Of a DNA stretch of 36,614 nucleotides, positions 16,282 through 25,113 are shown one piece after another. The stretch covers positions 5,440 through 42,053 of the forward strand of contig JAKVCU010000081.1 of NCBI GenBank assembly GCA_022448955.1, read 5' to 3'. How positions within the stretch are numbered: the first letter of the stretch is position 1; every line of letters begins with the position of its first letter. The translations under genes were made by a program, and so were the position numbers. The notes below the pieces were generated by a model. The model did no database searches and was not told the origin of the DNA. It worked only from the letters and a program-made list of their open reading frames with translations. The stretch is from Saprospiraceae bacterium (lineage in GTDB: Bacteria; Bacteroidota; Bacteroidia; Chitinophagales; Saprospiraceae).

Positions 16282-16977
16282 TTATCTCTCTATTTGCATG
16301 TTGATATTTTGATCTATTTTCTGAATTTTCTCTTCCATACTTCCATAGTATTTCAGAATAAAATTTCTGTTAACTTGAATTTTCCATAGGTAAGTCAATA
16401 TGAGTTTGGTCTCTTTTTGACTAATTCTTAAAGGCTGCTGAATGCTAGCGATATTTCCGATGGAGTCAAATTCAAAATTGGGTGCGATGATATCATTAAG
16501 CTCTTTGAAGTAGTTTTCTTGAAACTGCATCTCATAATAATCCTCCTCCATCGTTTTTAAAGATTTATAATCATATTCATACAAAGAAATGATATCGAAT
16601 CGGAGAGAATCATTTTTCAACAATTCTAAGCCTCTTGATTTCAGTGTTTCATATCCTGAATTATTTTGAACAGAGAAGAAGTCTCTAGTTAAGTTGATAT
16701 AATGTTCATAGAGAGAATCATAATTAACTTCTTGATTGGAAAGAACTGCTCTCCAAAACTGACAAGCTTTTATACCTTCTTTATGTCCGTACACATTAAT
16801 CCTAATATCCTCTAAATCTTTTTGCAAGCCATTGGATATTTCCAAGAGTATTTTTGTTGCTGCCTCTTCCTCTCTTCTATTCTCGTTCCAATTTGTTAAA
16901 GCAAACGCAGATATTACCGCGATAAAAATAGAAATAAATTCCATGACATACTTTTTCCAATCCCACTTTGGCTTCAT
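16282..16977 (-). CDS. DUF6090-like single-pass membrane protein
   Basis: One N-terminal helix (about 11-27, VMEFISIFIAVISAFAL) is followed by TNWNENRREEEAATKILLEI, the arrangement seen in DUF6090 and related Bacteroidota proteins of unknown function. The rest, about 190 residues, is helical and charged with many aromatic residues, probably periplasmic. It sits between moaE (convergent) and mobA (same strand, 43 bp from the mobA 3' end), but nothing in it suggests a role in cofactor synthesis. The family assignment is from the N-terminal pattern only. Confidence 0.6.
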   Translation of the reverse strand: MKPKWDWKKYVMEFISIFIAVISAFALTNWNENRREEEAATKILLEISNGLQKDLEDIRINVYGHKEGIKACQFWRAVLSNQEVNYDSLYEHYINLTRDFFSVQNNSGYETLKSRGLELLKNDSLRFDIISLYEYDYKSLKTMEEDYYEMQFQENYFKELNDIIAPNFEFDSIGNIASIQQPLRISQKETKLILTYLWKIQVNRNFILKYYGSMEEKIQKIDQNINMQIER

Positions 16978-17020
16978 ACTTATTGGATTAAATAATTTTG
17001 AAATTGACCCCCGGACTGCT

Positions 17021-18181
17021 CTATTTAATGATCAGTTGATCGACCTGCTTTTTCTCGGCAGGATTATTCACATTCATTAAGCGATCTTTATCGTCAGCAT
17101 CCAGTAGCTCCACATCAGAATGGATTAATACTTTTCTTGGGCAAGAATATCCCTGTGCCAAAAACTGCATCAAAATGGGATAACTCTTAGGCTCCCAAAT
17201 AGTAATTAATGGTTCGGGAAATTCATTATGTGGACTATTAAAAGCGGTTGCTATTTTCGATACATTACGCCCTTTTACTAATTGTGCTAATGTATTTTCA
17301 TCCAATAAAGGTAAATCGCATGCCACTACTAGCCAAGCTGCATTTGGATTTTGCTGAAAAGCAGAAGAAATTCCCCCAAACGGTCCAAGGCCAATTAATT
17401 GATCTGAAAGTCCTTGATAAGGAGATGGAATGTCATTCATCTGATCTGCACGGCAAGAAATAAAGACCTCTTCACAATATGGACCCAACAAATCAGCAAC
17501 ATATTCTCGTTGAGGTTTACCATGATAGTCAATCAAACCTTTATCACTTCCCATACGCGTACTTTTCCCTCCTGCAAGTACCAAGCCATAAAGTGGTGGA
17601 ACCGCATTTTCCATTTGCTTTCGCAAAAGTGTGCCAACAGCCTCTGTTTCCTCTATTGAACATACTGGGATCTCCGCTAGATTTGGTAAATACTCTTGTA
17701 GAAAATCGAATATCTCCTGGTCCCGTTCCATCAAAAGGATCAATGACACATTGGTCAATCGATCTAATTTTCGGCTTAAAGATGCTTTCTTTTGGGGATC
17801 AATGACTACGATTTGCTGCTTTGCTTTGAAATGATTGCCATTGACAATCACCAAATCTTGTTCATTAAACCAATACCTATATTGATAGCTCTCTAAATGC
17901 GCATGAAGCGAAAATTGGTGATGACTAATTTTATGGGTGTATTGCATCTGTGGACCAGCTGTTTGCCTATGGAAATCATGAACTTTATTCTGTTCATCTG
18001 CATGATCTGCATCTACATAGGCTACCTTATAATCTTTGGATAAGATTTTGGTTAGTTGGTAAGCCACTTTTTTGATATTACCACAAGATGTACCAATAAT
18101 AGCCCATTCATTTCTAGCAAAAAAACCTAGATGGGCTTTTGCCAAGTTCGTATGCTTTTGATGCTTCTTTACGGCTCCCAT
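17021..18181 (-). CDS. mobA: Molybdenum cofactor guanylyltransferase MobA with a MobB-like N-terminal domain
   Basis: The C-terminal half (from about residue 198 of this 386-aa version) is a MobA domain: YGLVLAGGKSTRMGSDKGLI binds GTP, LGPFGGISSAF and VVACDLPLLDENTL follow, and the end FNSPHNEFPEPLITIW fits the family. It attaches GMP to molybdopterin to make MGD. The N-terminal half (about 25-180) resembles a MobB-type nucleotide-binding domain (KVAYVDADHAD) but IIGTSCGNIKKVA lacks the lysine of a Walker A loop. The start at 18181 lies one base after the moaC stop; an in-frame ATG at 18190 that overlaps moaC is an alternative. Confidence 0.88.
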   Translation of the reverse strand: MGAVKKHQKHTNLAKAHLGFFARNEWAIIGTSCGNIKKVAYQLTKILSKDYKVAYVDADHADEQNKVHDFHRQTAGPQMQYTHKISHHQFSLHAHLESYQYRYWFNEQDLVIVNGNHFKAKQQIVVIDPQKKASLSRKLDRLTNVSLILLMERDQEIFDFLQEYLPNLAEIPVCSIEETEAVGTLLRKQMENAVPPLYGLVLAGGKSTRMGSDKGLIDYHGKPQREYVADLLGPYCEEVFISCRADQMNDIPSPYQGLSDQLIGLGPFGGISSAFQQNPNAAWLVVACDLPLLDENTLAQLVKGRNVSKIATAFNSPHNEFPEPLITIWEPKSYPILMQFLAQGYSCPRKVLIHSDVELLDADDKDRLMNVNNPAEKKQVDQLIIK

Positions 18182-18182
18182 T

Positions 18183-18668
18183 TTATTCATTTTCTGGACG
18201 ATAGAAATCTCTCTTCCCACCTGTTTTTGACATCAACTTTGTTTCTTTGATTACAATATTATGTGAAAAAGCTTTACACATATCATAAACGGTCAAGGCC
18301 GCTACCGAAGCTCCCATTAAGGCTTCCATTTCCACACCTGTCTTTGAGGTGATTTTTGCAGTACAATCAATAACGACTTCTCTTTTACCATTCACATGAA
18401 TATCAATACCACATTTATCAAGGCTTAGTGGATGACATAGAGGAATAAGTTCGCCTGTGCGCTTAGAAGCCATAATTCCAGCAAGGATAGCTGTCTGAAA
18501 TACAGGTCCCTTTTTCGTTTGAATGTCACCTGCTTCAAGCTGCGTCATAATTTCCTCTCCAAGCACAACTATACTTCGCGCTGTAGCCGTACGTTTTGAT
18601 ACCTGCTTATCTCCTACATCTACCATTGCAGGGTTGCCATCTTTATCTAAATGAGTAAAACTGTCCAT
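18183..18668 (-). CDS. moaC: Cyclic pyranopterin monophosphate synthase MoaC
   Basis: The 161-aa protein has FTHLDKDGNPAMVDVGDK at its start, TARSIVVL, the LIPLCHPLSLDKC segment (75-86), EMEALMGASVAALTVYDMCKA with the catalytic Asp129 and Lys132, and KTGGKRDF at the end. It converts the 3',8-cyclo-GTP product of MoaA to cyclic pyranopterin monophosphate. It lies 14 bp after moaA and directly before mobA, so the three are almost certainly co-transcribed. Confidence 0.96.
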   Translation of the reverse strand: MDSFTHLDKDGNPAMVDVGDKQVSKRTATARSIVVLGEEIMTQLEAGDIQTKKGPVFQTAILAGIMASKRTGELIPLCHPLSLDKCGIDIHVNGKREVVIDCTAKITSKTGVEMEALMGASVAALTVYDMCKAFSHNIVIKETKLMSKTGGKRDFYRPENE

Positions 18669-18682
18669 AATTTAATCTTTGC

Positions 18683-19678
18683 TTATCCACCAATAGTGGC
18701 CATTGATTCTGAGATTGGCAAGTCTAATGATCGGCGCTTTTCTGCTTCAAAACCATCTTTTGCACGATTGCCCAAAGCATCCAAGAAAGTAGTCTTTAAC
18801 TGCTCTTCCGTTGCACCTGCTCTCATGATATCCCTAATATTAAAGACCCCACCATCATACAAGCAAGTTTTCAACATGCCTTGAGGAGTAATACGAATTC
18901 GATTGCAGCTTCCGCAAAATGTACGACTATATGCGGCAATGATCCCTATACTTCCCTTATGCCCCGGCACTTGATAGTTGGCCGATGTAGAATGAGGTGG
19001 ATCAGGCATTTTGTCAATATCAGGAAATCTTTCTTTTAGATGTGCTAGAATTTTGCGGTGGTTCCAAACTAACTTTTCATAGTGATTTCCCTCTCCATTA
19101 AAAGGCATTTCTTCAATAAAGCGGACACTTACGGGCTGATCCTTCGTTAACTCGGCCATAGGAATTATATCTTCGATATTTTTCCCTTCCATGACCACTG
19201 CATTGATTTTGGTAGAGATACCATGAGATAATAAGGCGTCGAAAGTTTCCATCACCTTTTTATATACATTACGGCGAGTAATTTCAAAGAAGCGATCTGC
19301 ATCCAAGGCATCCAAACTAAGATTTATAGAATGAATACCCATTTTTTTCAAATCTGGTACCAAGGGTGCTGTCACTGTACCATTGGTAGTGATATTAATC
19401 TTTTGAAGACCATCCATTTTACTCAACTTCCATAAGAATGGCATCATATCTCGACGAATGAATGGCTCACCTCCTGTAATTCTCAATTTACTCACCCCCA
19501 TACGGACCAAAACATTCATCATCTTTTCCATTTCTTCATACGTCAACAATTCTTGCCTTGCGACATATTTAATCCCCTCTTCTGGCATACAATAGAAGCA
19601 ACGCAAATTACAACGGTCAGTCACCGCTAATCGCACATAATTGATTTGCCTTCCATGATTGTCGAATAATTTTGCCAT
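18683..19678 (-). CDS. moaA: GTP 3',8-cyclase MoaA (radical SAM)
   Basis: The N-terminal radical-SAM cluster is CNLRCFYC (Cys23, 27 and 30), and the second [4Fe-4S] cluster that holds GTP uses FCGSCNRIR and LKTC (about Cys255, 258 and 272). RITGGEP (66-72) is the SAM-binding segment. The protein ends in GG as functional MoaA does. It catalyses the first step of molybdopterin synthesis in the cytoplasm. Length (331 aa) is normal. It is followed by moaC and mobA and preceded, after a 103-bp gap carrying a heptamer array, by the molybdoenzyme gene. Confidence 0.96.
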   Translation of the reverse strand: MAKLFDNHGRQINYVRLAVTDRCNLRCFYCMPEEGIKYVARQELLTYEEMEKMMNVLVRMGVSKLRITGGEPFIRRDMMPFLWKLSKMDGLQKINITTNGTVTAPLVPDLKKMGIHSINLSLDALDADRFFEITRRNVYKKVMETFDALLSHGISTKINAVVMEGKNIEDIIPMAELTKDQPVSVRFIEEMPFNGEGNHYEKLVWNHRKILAHLKERFPDIDKMPDPPHSTSANYQVPGHKGSIGIIAAYSRTFCGSCNRIRITPQGMLKTCLYDGGVFNIRDIMRAGATEEQLKTTFLDALGNRAKDGFEAEKRRSLDLPISESMATIGG

Positions 19679-19688
19679 CGATGTGAAC

Positions 19689-19730
19689 GGTTAATAGTTA
19701 TTGGTTAAAGGTTAATTTTGAATAGTTATT
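19689..19730. repeat. Period-7 tandem array upstream of moaA
   Basis: Six 7-nt units are visible in register: GGTTAAT, AGTTATT, GGTTAAA, GGTTAAT, TTTGAAT, AGTTATT. They lie 10 bp upstream of the moaA start, between the oxidoreductase gene and moaA. The array is degenerate but keeps its phase throughout. Confidence 0.55.
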
Positions 19731-19781
19731 GTCTGTTTTGGTCCAAAAAAAACTTAGGAGAACTATTAAAACGAACAACTA

Positions 19782-22085
19782 CTATAAAATAATTTTCACA
19801 ATGATACTTTTGGAAGCTGGGGTTTTACTGTATTTGGCAAATGAATCAATTGGAACGAGTACATTGGCCTCTGGGAAATAAGTCGCTATACATTGCTTTG
19901 GGATGTCATAAGGTACAACAATAAAATGATTAGCAGTCCTTTTTTTCCCTTTATACTGGCTGGTTAAATGAACAACTTGTCCTTTTTTAAGTCCCTTTTT
20001 CTTTATGTCTTCCTCATTCATCAATACTACTCGGCGCTCATTATATATTCCTCTATATCGATCATCTAAGCCATAAATTGTTGTATTGTACTGGTCATGG
20101 CTTCTGATCGTCATCATTATGTATTCATCTTCTTTTAGAGAATTATCAGGTACGGCATTTATGGTAAACTGCGCTTTTCCACTTGCCGTATTAAACTCTC
20201 CTTTTCTAGCGCCATTTGGCAAATAAAATCCTCCAGGCTCTCTTATACGTTGATTATAATCATCAAATCCAGGAATCGTCTTTTCAATTGCGTTTCTGAT
20301 TTCATCATAATTGGCGATCATTTTCTCCCAATCTACTTTTGATTGGCTGCCTAGTGTCGCTTTCGCTAAATGTGCTACAATTGCGGGTTCGCTCATCAAG
20401 TCTTTGGAGCAAGGAGGTAGGATTCCTTGGGACGAATGAACGACTCCCATTGAATTTTCAACAGAGACCAATTGCTTTCCGGCGGCCTGCATATCTTGAT
20501 CGGTACGGGCTAAACAGGGAAGTATCAATGCTTGTTCACCGTGAATCAAGTGGCTTCGATTCAATTTTGTAGAAACGTGTACCGTCAACTTACATTTGCG
20601 CAAAGCTTCTGCTGTATACTCTGTATCTGGAGTAGCAGAAATAAAGTTTCCCCCCATAGCAAAAAAGACTTTCGCTTTTTCTTCATGCATCGCATTAATT
20701 GCATCTACTACTGCATACCCATGCTCTTGAGGGGGCTTGAAACCAAAATGCTTTTCCAAACTATCTAAGAAGGCTTGTGGAGGTGCTTCCCAAATACCAA
20801 CGGTACGATCACCTTGTACGTTACTATGGCCACGAACGGGACAAGTACCTGCACCGGGCTTTCCGATACTACCTTTTAACAAGAGTAAATTAACGACTTC
20901 TTGAATGTTAGCCACTCCATTTTCATGTTGAGTAAGTCCCATTGCCCAACAGACAATAATTTTTTGTGATCGGCGAAGCATTTCCACGGCCTCTTTAATT
21001 TGAGCACGTGGTACTCCGCACTGCTCCACTAAGTCATTAAAATCATACTTGATCAAGTCTTGAATAAAAGCTTCGTATCCTTCCGTTTTTTCAACAATAA
21101 AATCTAAATCAAAGATTTGCTCTGGGTACTTTTTTTCCTCATAAAACAATAAAGACATAATCGCCTTTAGCAAAGCGATATCTCCATTCAATTTTACTTG
21201 CAGGAATAAATCAGTAAGATGAGTGCCACTACCCAGCATTTTGCCTAATCGCTGAGGGTTTTTGAACTTCATCAAGCCCGCTTCTGGCAGTGGATTAATT
21301 GTAATGATTTTGCCGCCATTTTCTTTACAACGCTCTAATGCGCTCAGCATACGAGGGTGGTTTGTTCCTGGATTTTGCCCAATCACCATAATCACTTCTG
21401 CCTCATACAAGTCTGTCAAGGTCACAGACCCCTTCCCAATGCCTACGGTTTTACTCAAACCTTTTCCGCTTGATTCGTGGCACATATTGGAGCAATCTGG
21501 CAAATTATTTGTGCCATACTCTCTGACAAATAGTTGATAGAGGTAAGCTGCTTCATTGCTTGTTCTTCCTGAAGTATAAAACACCGCTTCATCAGGAGAA
21601 GTCAAGCCTTTCAGGTCTTTTGCGATAAGTTGAAAAGCATCCGGCCAGGAAATCGGCTCATAGTGAGTAGCTCCTTTTTTGAGTACCATTGGTTGTGTCA
21701 AGCGACCTTTTTTTCCAATTTCAAAATCAGACCACTTCGCCATTTCTGCCACACTATGCTGCTGAAAAAACGCTGCCGTTATTCTTCTTTTTGTGGCTTC
21801 TTCTGCAATGGCTTTTACGCCATTTTCGCAGTACTCTCCCAATTTAGATCGATCATCATCTGGGTCAGGCCAAGCACAACCGGGGCAGTCAATTCCACCT
21901 TTTTGGTTGAGTTTGAACATGGTTTTCATGGCTTGCCCTGTTTTCATATACTTATTGGCGTGGCCTAGTGAAGACCAGACCGCAGGCATACCAACTGAAG
22001 TTTTTTTCGCTTTTTTAATTTTAATTCCAGTAAATTCTTCAGGTGGTTGTGCAGAAGTACGTTTGTCTTTTTCTTTATTTTCCAT
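19782..22085 (-). CDS. FdhF/YdeP-family molybdopterin oxidoreductase
   Basis: This 767-aa bis-MGD enzyme resembles YdeP and formate dehydrogenase H. The N-terminus has GGIDCPGCAWPDP and YCENGVKA (Cys67, 70 and 86) like YdeP, which lacks the complete four-cysteine cluster motif of FdhF. NMCHESSGKGLSK holds Cys202 at the expected metal-ligand position of selenocysteine. GQNPGTNHPRMLSAL and TINPLPEAGL bind the cofactor and the last 150 residues (from about 620) form the C-terminal molybdopterin domain. No signal peptide, so cytoplasmic. Its start overlaps fdhD by 11 bp. The substrate and electron acceptor are not evident and no partner subunit is nearby. Confidence 0.9.
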   Translation of the reverse strand: MENKEKDKRTSAQPPEEFTGIKIKKAKKTSVGMPAVWSSLGHANKYMKTGQAMKTMFKLNQKGGIDCPGCAWPDPDDDRSKLGEYCENGVKAIAEEATKRRITAAFFQQHSVAEMAKWSDFEIGKKGRLTQPMVLKKGATHYEPISWPDAFQLIAKDLKGLTSPDEAVFYTSGRTSNEAAYLYQLFVREYGTNNLPDCSNMCHESSGKGLSKTVGIGKGSVTLTDLYEAEVIMVIGQNPGTNHPRMLSALERCKENGGKIITINPLPEAGLMKFKNPQRLGKMLGSGTHLTDLFLQVKLNGDIALLKAIMSLLFYEEKKYPEQIFDLDFIVEKTEGYEAFIQDLIKYDFNDLVEQCGVPRAQIKEAVEMLRRSQKIIVCWAMGLTQHENGVANIQEVVNLLLLKGSIGKPGAGTCPVRGHSNVQGDRTVGIWEAPPQAFLDSLEKHFGFKPPQEHGYAVVDAINAMHEEKAKVFFAMGGNFISATPDTEYTAEALRKCKLTVHVSTKLNRSHLIHGEQALILPCLARTDQDMQAAGKQLVSVENSMGVVHSSQGILPPCSKDLMSEPAIVAHLAKATLGSQSKVDWEKMIANYDEIRNAIEKTIPGFDDYNQRIREPGGFYLPNGARKGEFNTASGKAQFTINAVPDNSLKEDEYIMMTIRSHDQYNTTIYGLDDRYRGIYNERRVVLMNEEDIKKKGLKKGQVVHLTSQYKGKKRTANHFIVVPYDIPKQCIATYFPEANVLVPIDSFAKYSKTPASKSIIVKIIL

Positions 22086-22953
22086 TTGGCAAATTTTCTA
22101 AATCAATTCGCTGTGCACCGCAATAGATGTTAAATCGATCTTCTTTCAAAAAACCAATCAAACTGATGCTATGCTCTTCAGCTAAATCTACCGCTAAACT
22201 CGAAGGCGCCCCTACAGCCGCGATGATAGGGATGCCTACCATAGCTGCTTTTTGCACCAATTCAAAGCTTATTCGGCCACTCAATAATAAAGTTTTATCT
22301 TTTAATGGGAAGTCAAAGTATTCCATTGCTGCCCCTATCAACTTATCTAATGCATTATGTCGACCTACATCTTCTCTCAACATTAGGAGTTCTCCACTTT
22401 TATCAAACAATGCTGCAGCGTGTAAACCGCCTGTTTGATCAAAAACAGACTGCTTATTACGTAATTTTTTTGGTAATGGATACAAAACTTCTCCCTTAAT
22501 TTTGGGGCTAGTCGGATTTATATAATAACATGTTGTCTTACTGACCATTTCAATGGAAGCTTTCCCACAAACGCCACAAGAAGAAGAGGTATAAAAATGA
22601 CGCCCAAATTGTTCCCAATCTACATTTAAGGAAGTCGATAAATCTACTTGTACCACATTTTCTCTAGCTGCTTCCGCTAGAAGATCCGCCTGAAATTGGA
22701 TATGATCAATATCAGAAAGGCTACTAATCATCCCCTCTGAAAACAAAAAGCCTTTTACCAATTCAAAGTCATCTCCTGGTGTACGCATAGTGATAGCAAG
22801 ACTTTCGGTGCGGCGTTTTGCCAATGGCCCGAAAGTCAAGCGAATTTCTAAAGGTTCTTCTATCGCTAGCCAATCTATTCTTTGAACATCTTTATTAGCA
22901 ATAACCTTTATAATGGTTTGTTCCTTCGAATCGTTTCTTTTTATAGTTAGCAA
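22075..22953 (-). CDS. fdhD: FdhD sulfurtransferase for molybdoenzyme activation
   Basis: FdhD moves sulfur from a cysteine desulfurase to the bis-MGD cofactor of formate-dehydrogenase-type enzymes. The active-site loop SSSCGVCGKASIE carries Cys126 and Cys129; EPLEIRLTFG, MRTPGDDFELVKGFLFSEGMI and LLREDVGRHNALDKLIGAA are family signatures, and ILLSGRISFELVQKAAMVG (with minor variation) fits the MGD-binding part. Its stop overlaps the start of the oxidoreductase gene, so the two are translationally linked. This makes FdhD the first gene of the operon and indicates that the enzyme needs a sulfurated cofactor. Confidence 0.95.
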   Translation of the reverse strand: MLTIKRNDSKEQTIIKVIANKDVQRIDWLAIEEPLEIRLTFGPLAKRRTESLAITMRTPGDDFELVKGFLFSEGMISSLSDIDHIQFQADLLAEAARENVVQVDLSTSLNVDWEQFGRHFYTSSSCGVCGKASIEMVSKTTCYYINPTSPKIKGEVLYPLPKKLRNKQSVFDQTGGLHAAALFDKSGELLMLREDVGRHNALDKLIGAAMEYFDFPLKDKTLLLSGRISFELVQKAAMVGIPIIAAVGAPSSLAVDLAEEHSISLIGFLKEDRFNIYCGAQRIDLENLPNGK

Positions 22954-22979
22954 TATTCTTAATTTTTATAGTTGTTGGT

Positions 22980-22987
22980 CAAAAGTA
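22980..22987 (-). promoter_or_regulatory. Candidate -7 box for the fdhD operon
   Basis: On the minus strand this is TACTTTTG, an exact TAnnTTTG; transcription would start near 22973, 20 nt before the fdhD ATG. The -33 box is not convincing; the nearest TTG is 26 nt away and lies in the heptamer array. Confidence 0.4.
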
Positions 22988-23015
22988 TAACTATATACTA
23001 TTCAGAGACGTGTCA

Positions 23016-23057
23016 ACTGTCAAGCATGAATCATCAACCCACAACTATGAACTACTA
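23016..23057. repeat. Period-7 tandem array overlapping the esterase stop codon
   Basis: Six units in register on the plus strand: TCAACTG, TCAAGCA, TGAATCA, TCAACCC, ACAACTA, TGAACTA. The array covers the stop codon of the esterase gene (23055-23057) and runs toward the fdhD promoter. Confidence 0.55.
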
Positions 23058-24788
23058 ATACTTCCAACTGCTTAAATCTGCACCAGCTGGAGCAATTTTG
23101 GCGACTTCATTCGCCCATTTTGGGATAAACATCCTATGATATCTTAAACGCGAAATATGGTTAGGTTGGTCCGGATCACCATTCCAACAGTGTTCCGCAC
23201 GATCGCCATAAGCTACTTCTCCATTGTAATAAGGATCAGCCGTTTCTTCTAAGATTTCTTCTGCTAGATATACGGCATTATTCAGATAATAATTGTCCAT
23301 ATCCCCACAATAGATACGAATTTTATTTTCCCAACTTTTGCCTTTAGTTGCCCAATCACGTTTCAGGATGTAGGCTAAGTCATAATTTTCTTTCCAATAA
23401 TTGGCCACTTCTGGATCAATTTCACCTGTTTTTTTATCCCAAATTCTTTTGGGATATCCATCATCGCCAACAGGGCTATACACGGCTTCCCAGATATCCC
23501 ATTGCTGGCCACTTCTTCCTTTTGTCCCGAGCACCAGTTCTCTGTAGTTCATATCCTTCAAACTAGCATCCACATTACCTAGGTAATCACGATGGCCTGC
23601 TCTTTCTGTCTTTTTAAACTCACTATCCAAGTAGTAGGCATTTTTATCCTTATATAAATCCACTAAACAATAAGCTCTAAAATCAATTGGATCAGGACAA
23701 GCGGCAAAGCATCCACCATATTCATCCGGATACATTACCTGTACTGCTAAGGCTTCCCAACCTCCAGTGGAACCACCGTAAACAAATCTAGACCAGCCTT
23801 CCCCAATACAACGAAATTCCTTTTCAATATGTGGAATCAACTCATAGGTGATAGCATCGCCATAAGGGCCTAAATTTTCTGAATTTACCGCATAAGAATC
23901 ATCATAAAATGGATTAGCATGCTGAATTTTGATTGCAACCACCCTTGGAAAATCAGGGCCAGTCCATGCATTGTAAAAATCATGTGCCTCTTGTTGTACG
24001 ATACGATTGTAACAATCGACATCAAAACGACTGCTATATTCACATGGCACAGAAGTATCTGCTGGTTCTGCCCTAAATCCACCAAAATCTCTAGGAAAAT
24101 GTCCATGCATAATTGCCAAAGGATACTTTGCTTCTGGATGTTCATCGAAGCCTTCTGGCAGTAATACATGTGCCCCCAAATACATATCTCTCCCCCAAAA
24201 CTTACTCAACATCTCACTCTTAATCTTAATGTGCTTGATGTACTTGGTATCTTCAGGCTCTTCGATTGGAGCAATCTTTTGATCCAAGATTATATCATAA
24301 CTGCCATTTGCGCTAAGCTCAATTTTTACAGGTTTGCTATACAAGTTTCCTGGCTTGCGATTCCATTGCTGCCCCTCTCCCTGATCAGGAGGTAATTGTA
24401 CCGTATGACCGTCCGAGCGAGTGAAGGTTTCATAACGATTAATTAATGCTTGCGCATAATAAGTACCTACAGGAATATTACTCATTTTTTCTAGTGGGTA
24501 GCCCCAAGTATCTCCTTCAAAATGGAGAGGTGTATCTGGCTGCCAATTTTCTACATCCAAACCAAAAGCCAATTGTGTTTTTGGACCATCAGCGATTTGA
24601 AAACGCGGCTCCTGTTCTTCATTGGTGGACAGCATTAAAATTAATCTTCCCGTTAAGGCTTCTTCACTTTGACTTCCGTCAAATGAAATTTGAAAACTTG
24701 GCGCAGCAGCTTCTTGCTGGCTGGGTGCTGTACAGTTAGCGAACAAAAGAGTGATCAGGCAAATATTAAGAAGTTGGTAAAAGGACAT
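23055..24788 (-). CDS. Esterase-like alpha/beta hydrolase lipoprotein
   Basis: A signal peptide ends at LLFANC (cysteine about 19), so it is probably exported and perhaps lipidated, although Asn before Cys is unusual. Residues 30-170 form a beta-rich domain; residues about 195-560 look like a putative-esterase fold (PF00756-like). The nucleophile elbow is VYGGSTGGW (Ser340); likely partners are an acidic residue near 505-507 (GDMD) and a histidine in AEHCWNGD (about 543). LAIMHGHFPRDFGG would form the oxyanion region. The substrate is unknown. It has 325 bp of non-coding DNA upstream and is followed by the fdhD operon on the same strand. Confidence 0.78.
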   Translation of the reverse strand: MSFYQLLNICLITLLFANCTAPSQQEAAAPSFQISFDGSQSEEALTGRLILMLSTNEEQEPRFQIADGPKTQLAFGLDVENWQPDTPLHFEGDTWGYPLEKMSNIPVGTYYAQALINRYETFTRSDGHTVQLPPDQGEGQQWNRKPGNLYSKPVKIELSANGSYDIILDQKIAPIEEPEDTKYIKHIKIKSEMLSKFWGRDMYLGAHVLLPEGFDEHPEAKYPLAIMHGHFPRDFGGFRAEPADTSVPCEYSSRFDVDCYNRIVQQEAHDFYNAWTGPDFPRVVAIKIQHANPFYDDSYAVNSENLGPYGDAITYELIPHIEKEFRCIGEGWSRFVYGGSTGGWEALAVQVMYPDEYGGCFAACPDPIDFRAYCLVDLYKDKNAYYLDSEFKKTERAGHRDYLGNVDASLKDMNYRELVLGTKGRSGQQWDIWEAVYSPVGDDGYPKRIWDKKTGEIDPEVANYWKENYDLAYILKRDWATKGKSWENKIRIYCGDMDNYYLNNAVYLAEEILEETADPYYNGEVAYGDRAEHCWNGDPDQPNHISRLRYHRMFIPKWANEVAKIAPAGADLSSWKY

Positions 24789-25113
24789 ATCGTTTAGTTT
24801 TGTTGTGTCTCATTAGTAACCAGAACCCGTGCCTGCCGGCAGGCTGGAATTGGTCTCGTAAATTTTTCAAGTCAGGTCAAGAATGGTGGATACCTTCAGT
24901 ATCTTCAGTCATTTACAATTTTTGACTTACCCCATTTATTGCACGAGCAATTTTCACAGGCATTTAACAAAATAGGAAAAAGCCCAAACTCCTCCTTTAT
25001 TTATGGTATAGAATTTACATGTTTTCTTAAAATAAAGCTTGCTGATAATAAGCATAAAATTTTAGAGTTCTAGCTTAAAGAATTACGGTTATGAAAACTA
25101 AAAAAATACGCTT
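24789..25113. other. Divergent intergenic region between esterase and barrel-protein genes
   Basis: These 325 bp hold the GC-rich palindrome at 24820-24847 and otherwise AT-rich sequence. I see no exact -7 box in either direction. A short ORF from the ATG at 25091 (MKTKKIRL) is probably noise. Confidence 0.4.
24820..24847. repeat. GC-rich palindromic element
   Basis: GCCTGCCGGCAGGC (24831-24844) is a perfect 14-bp palindrome in AT-rich DNA. It is bordered by CCAGAACCCGT (24820-24830) and AGGCTGG (24841-24847), both nearly shared with the hairpin element at 13.7 kb. It looks like a small dispersed repeat. Confidence 0.6.
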
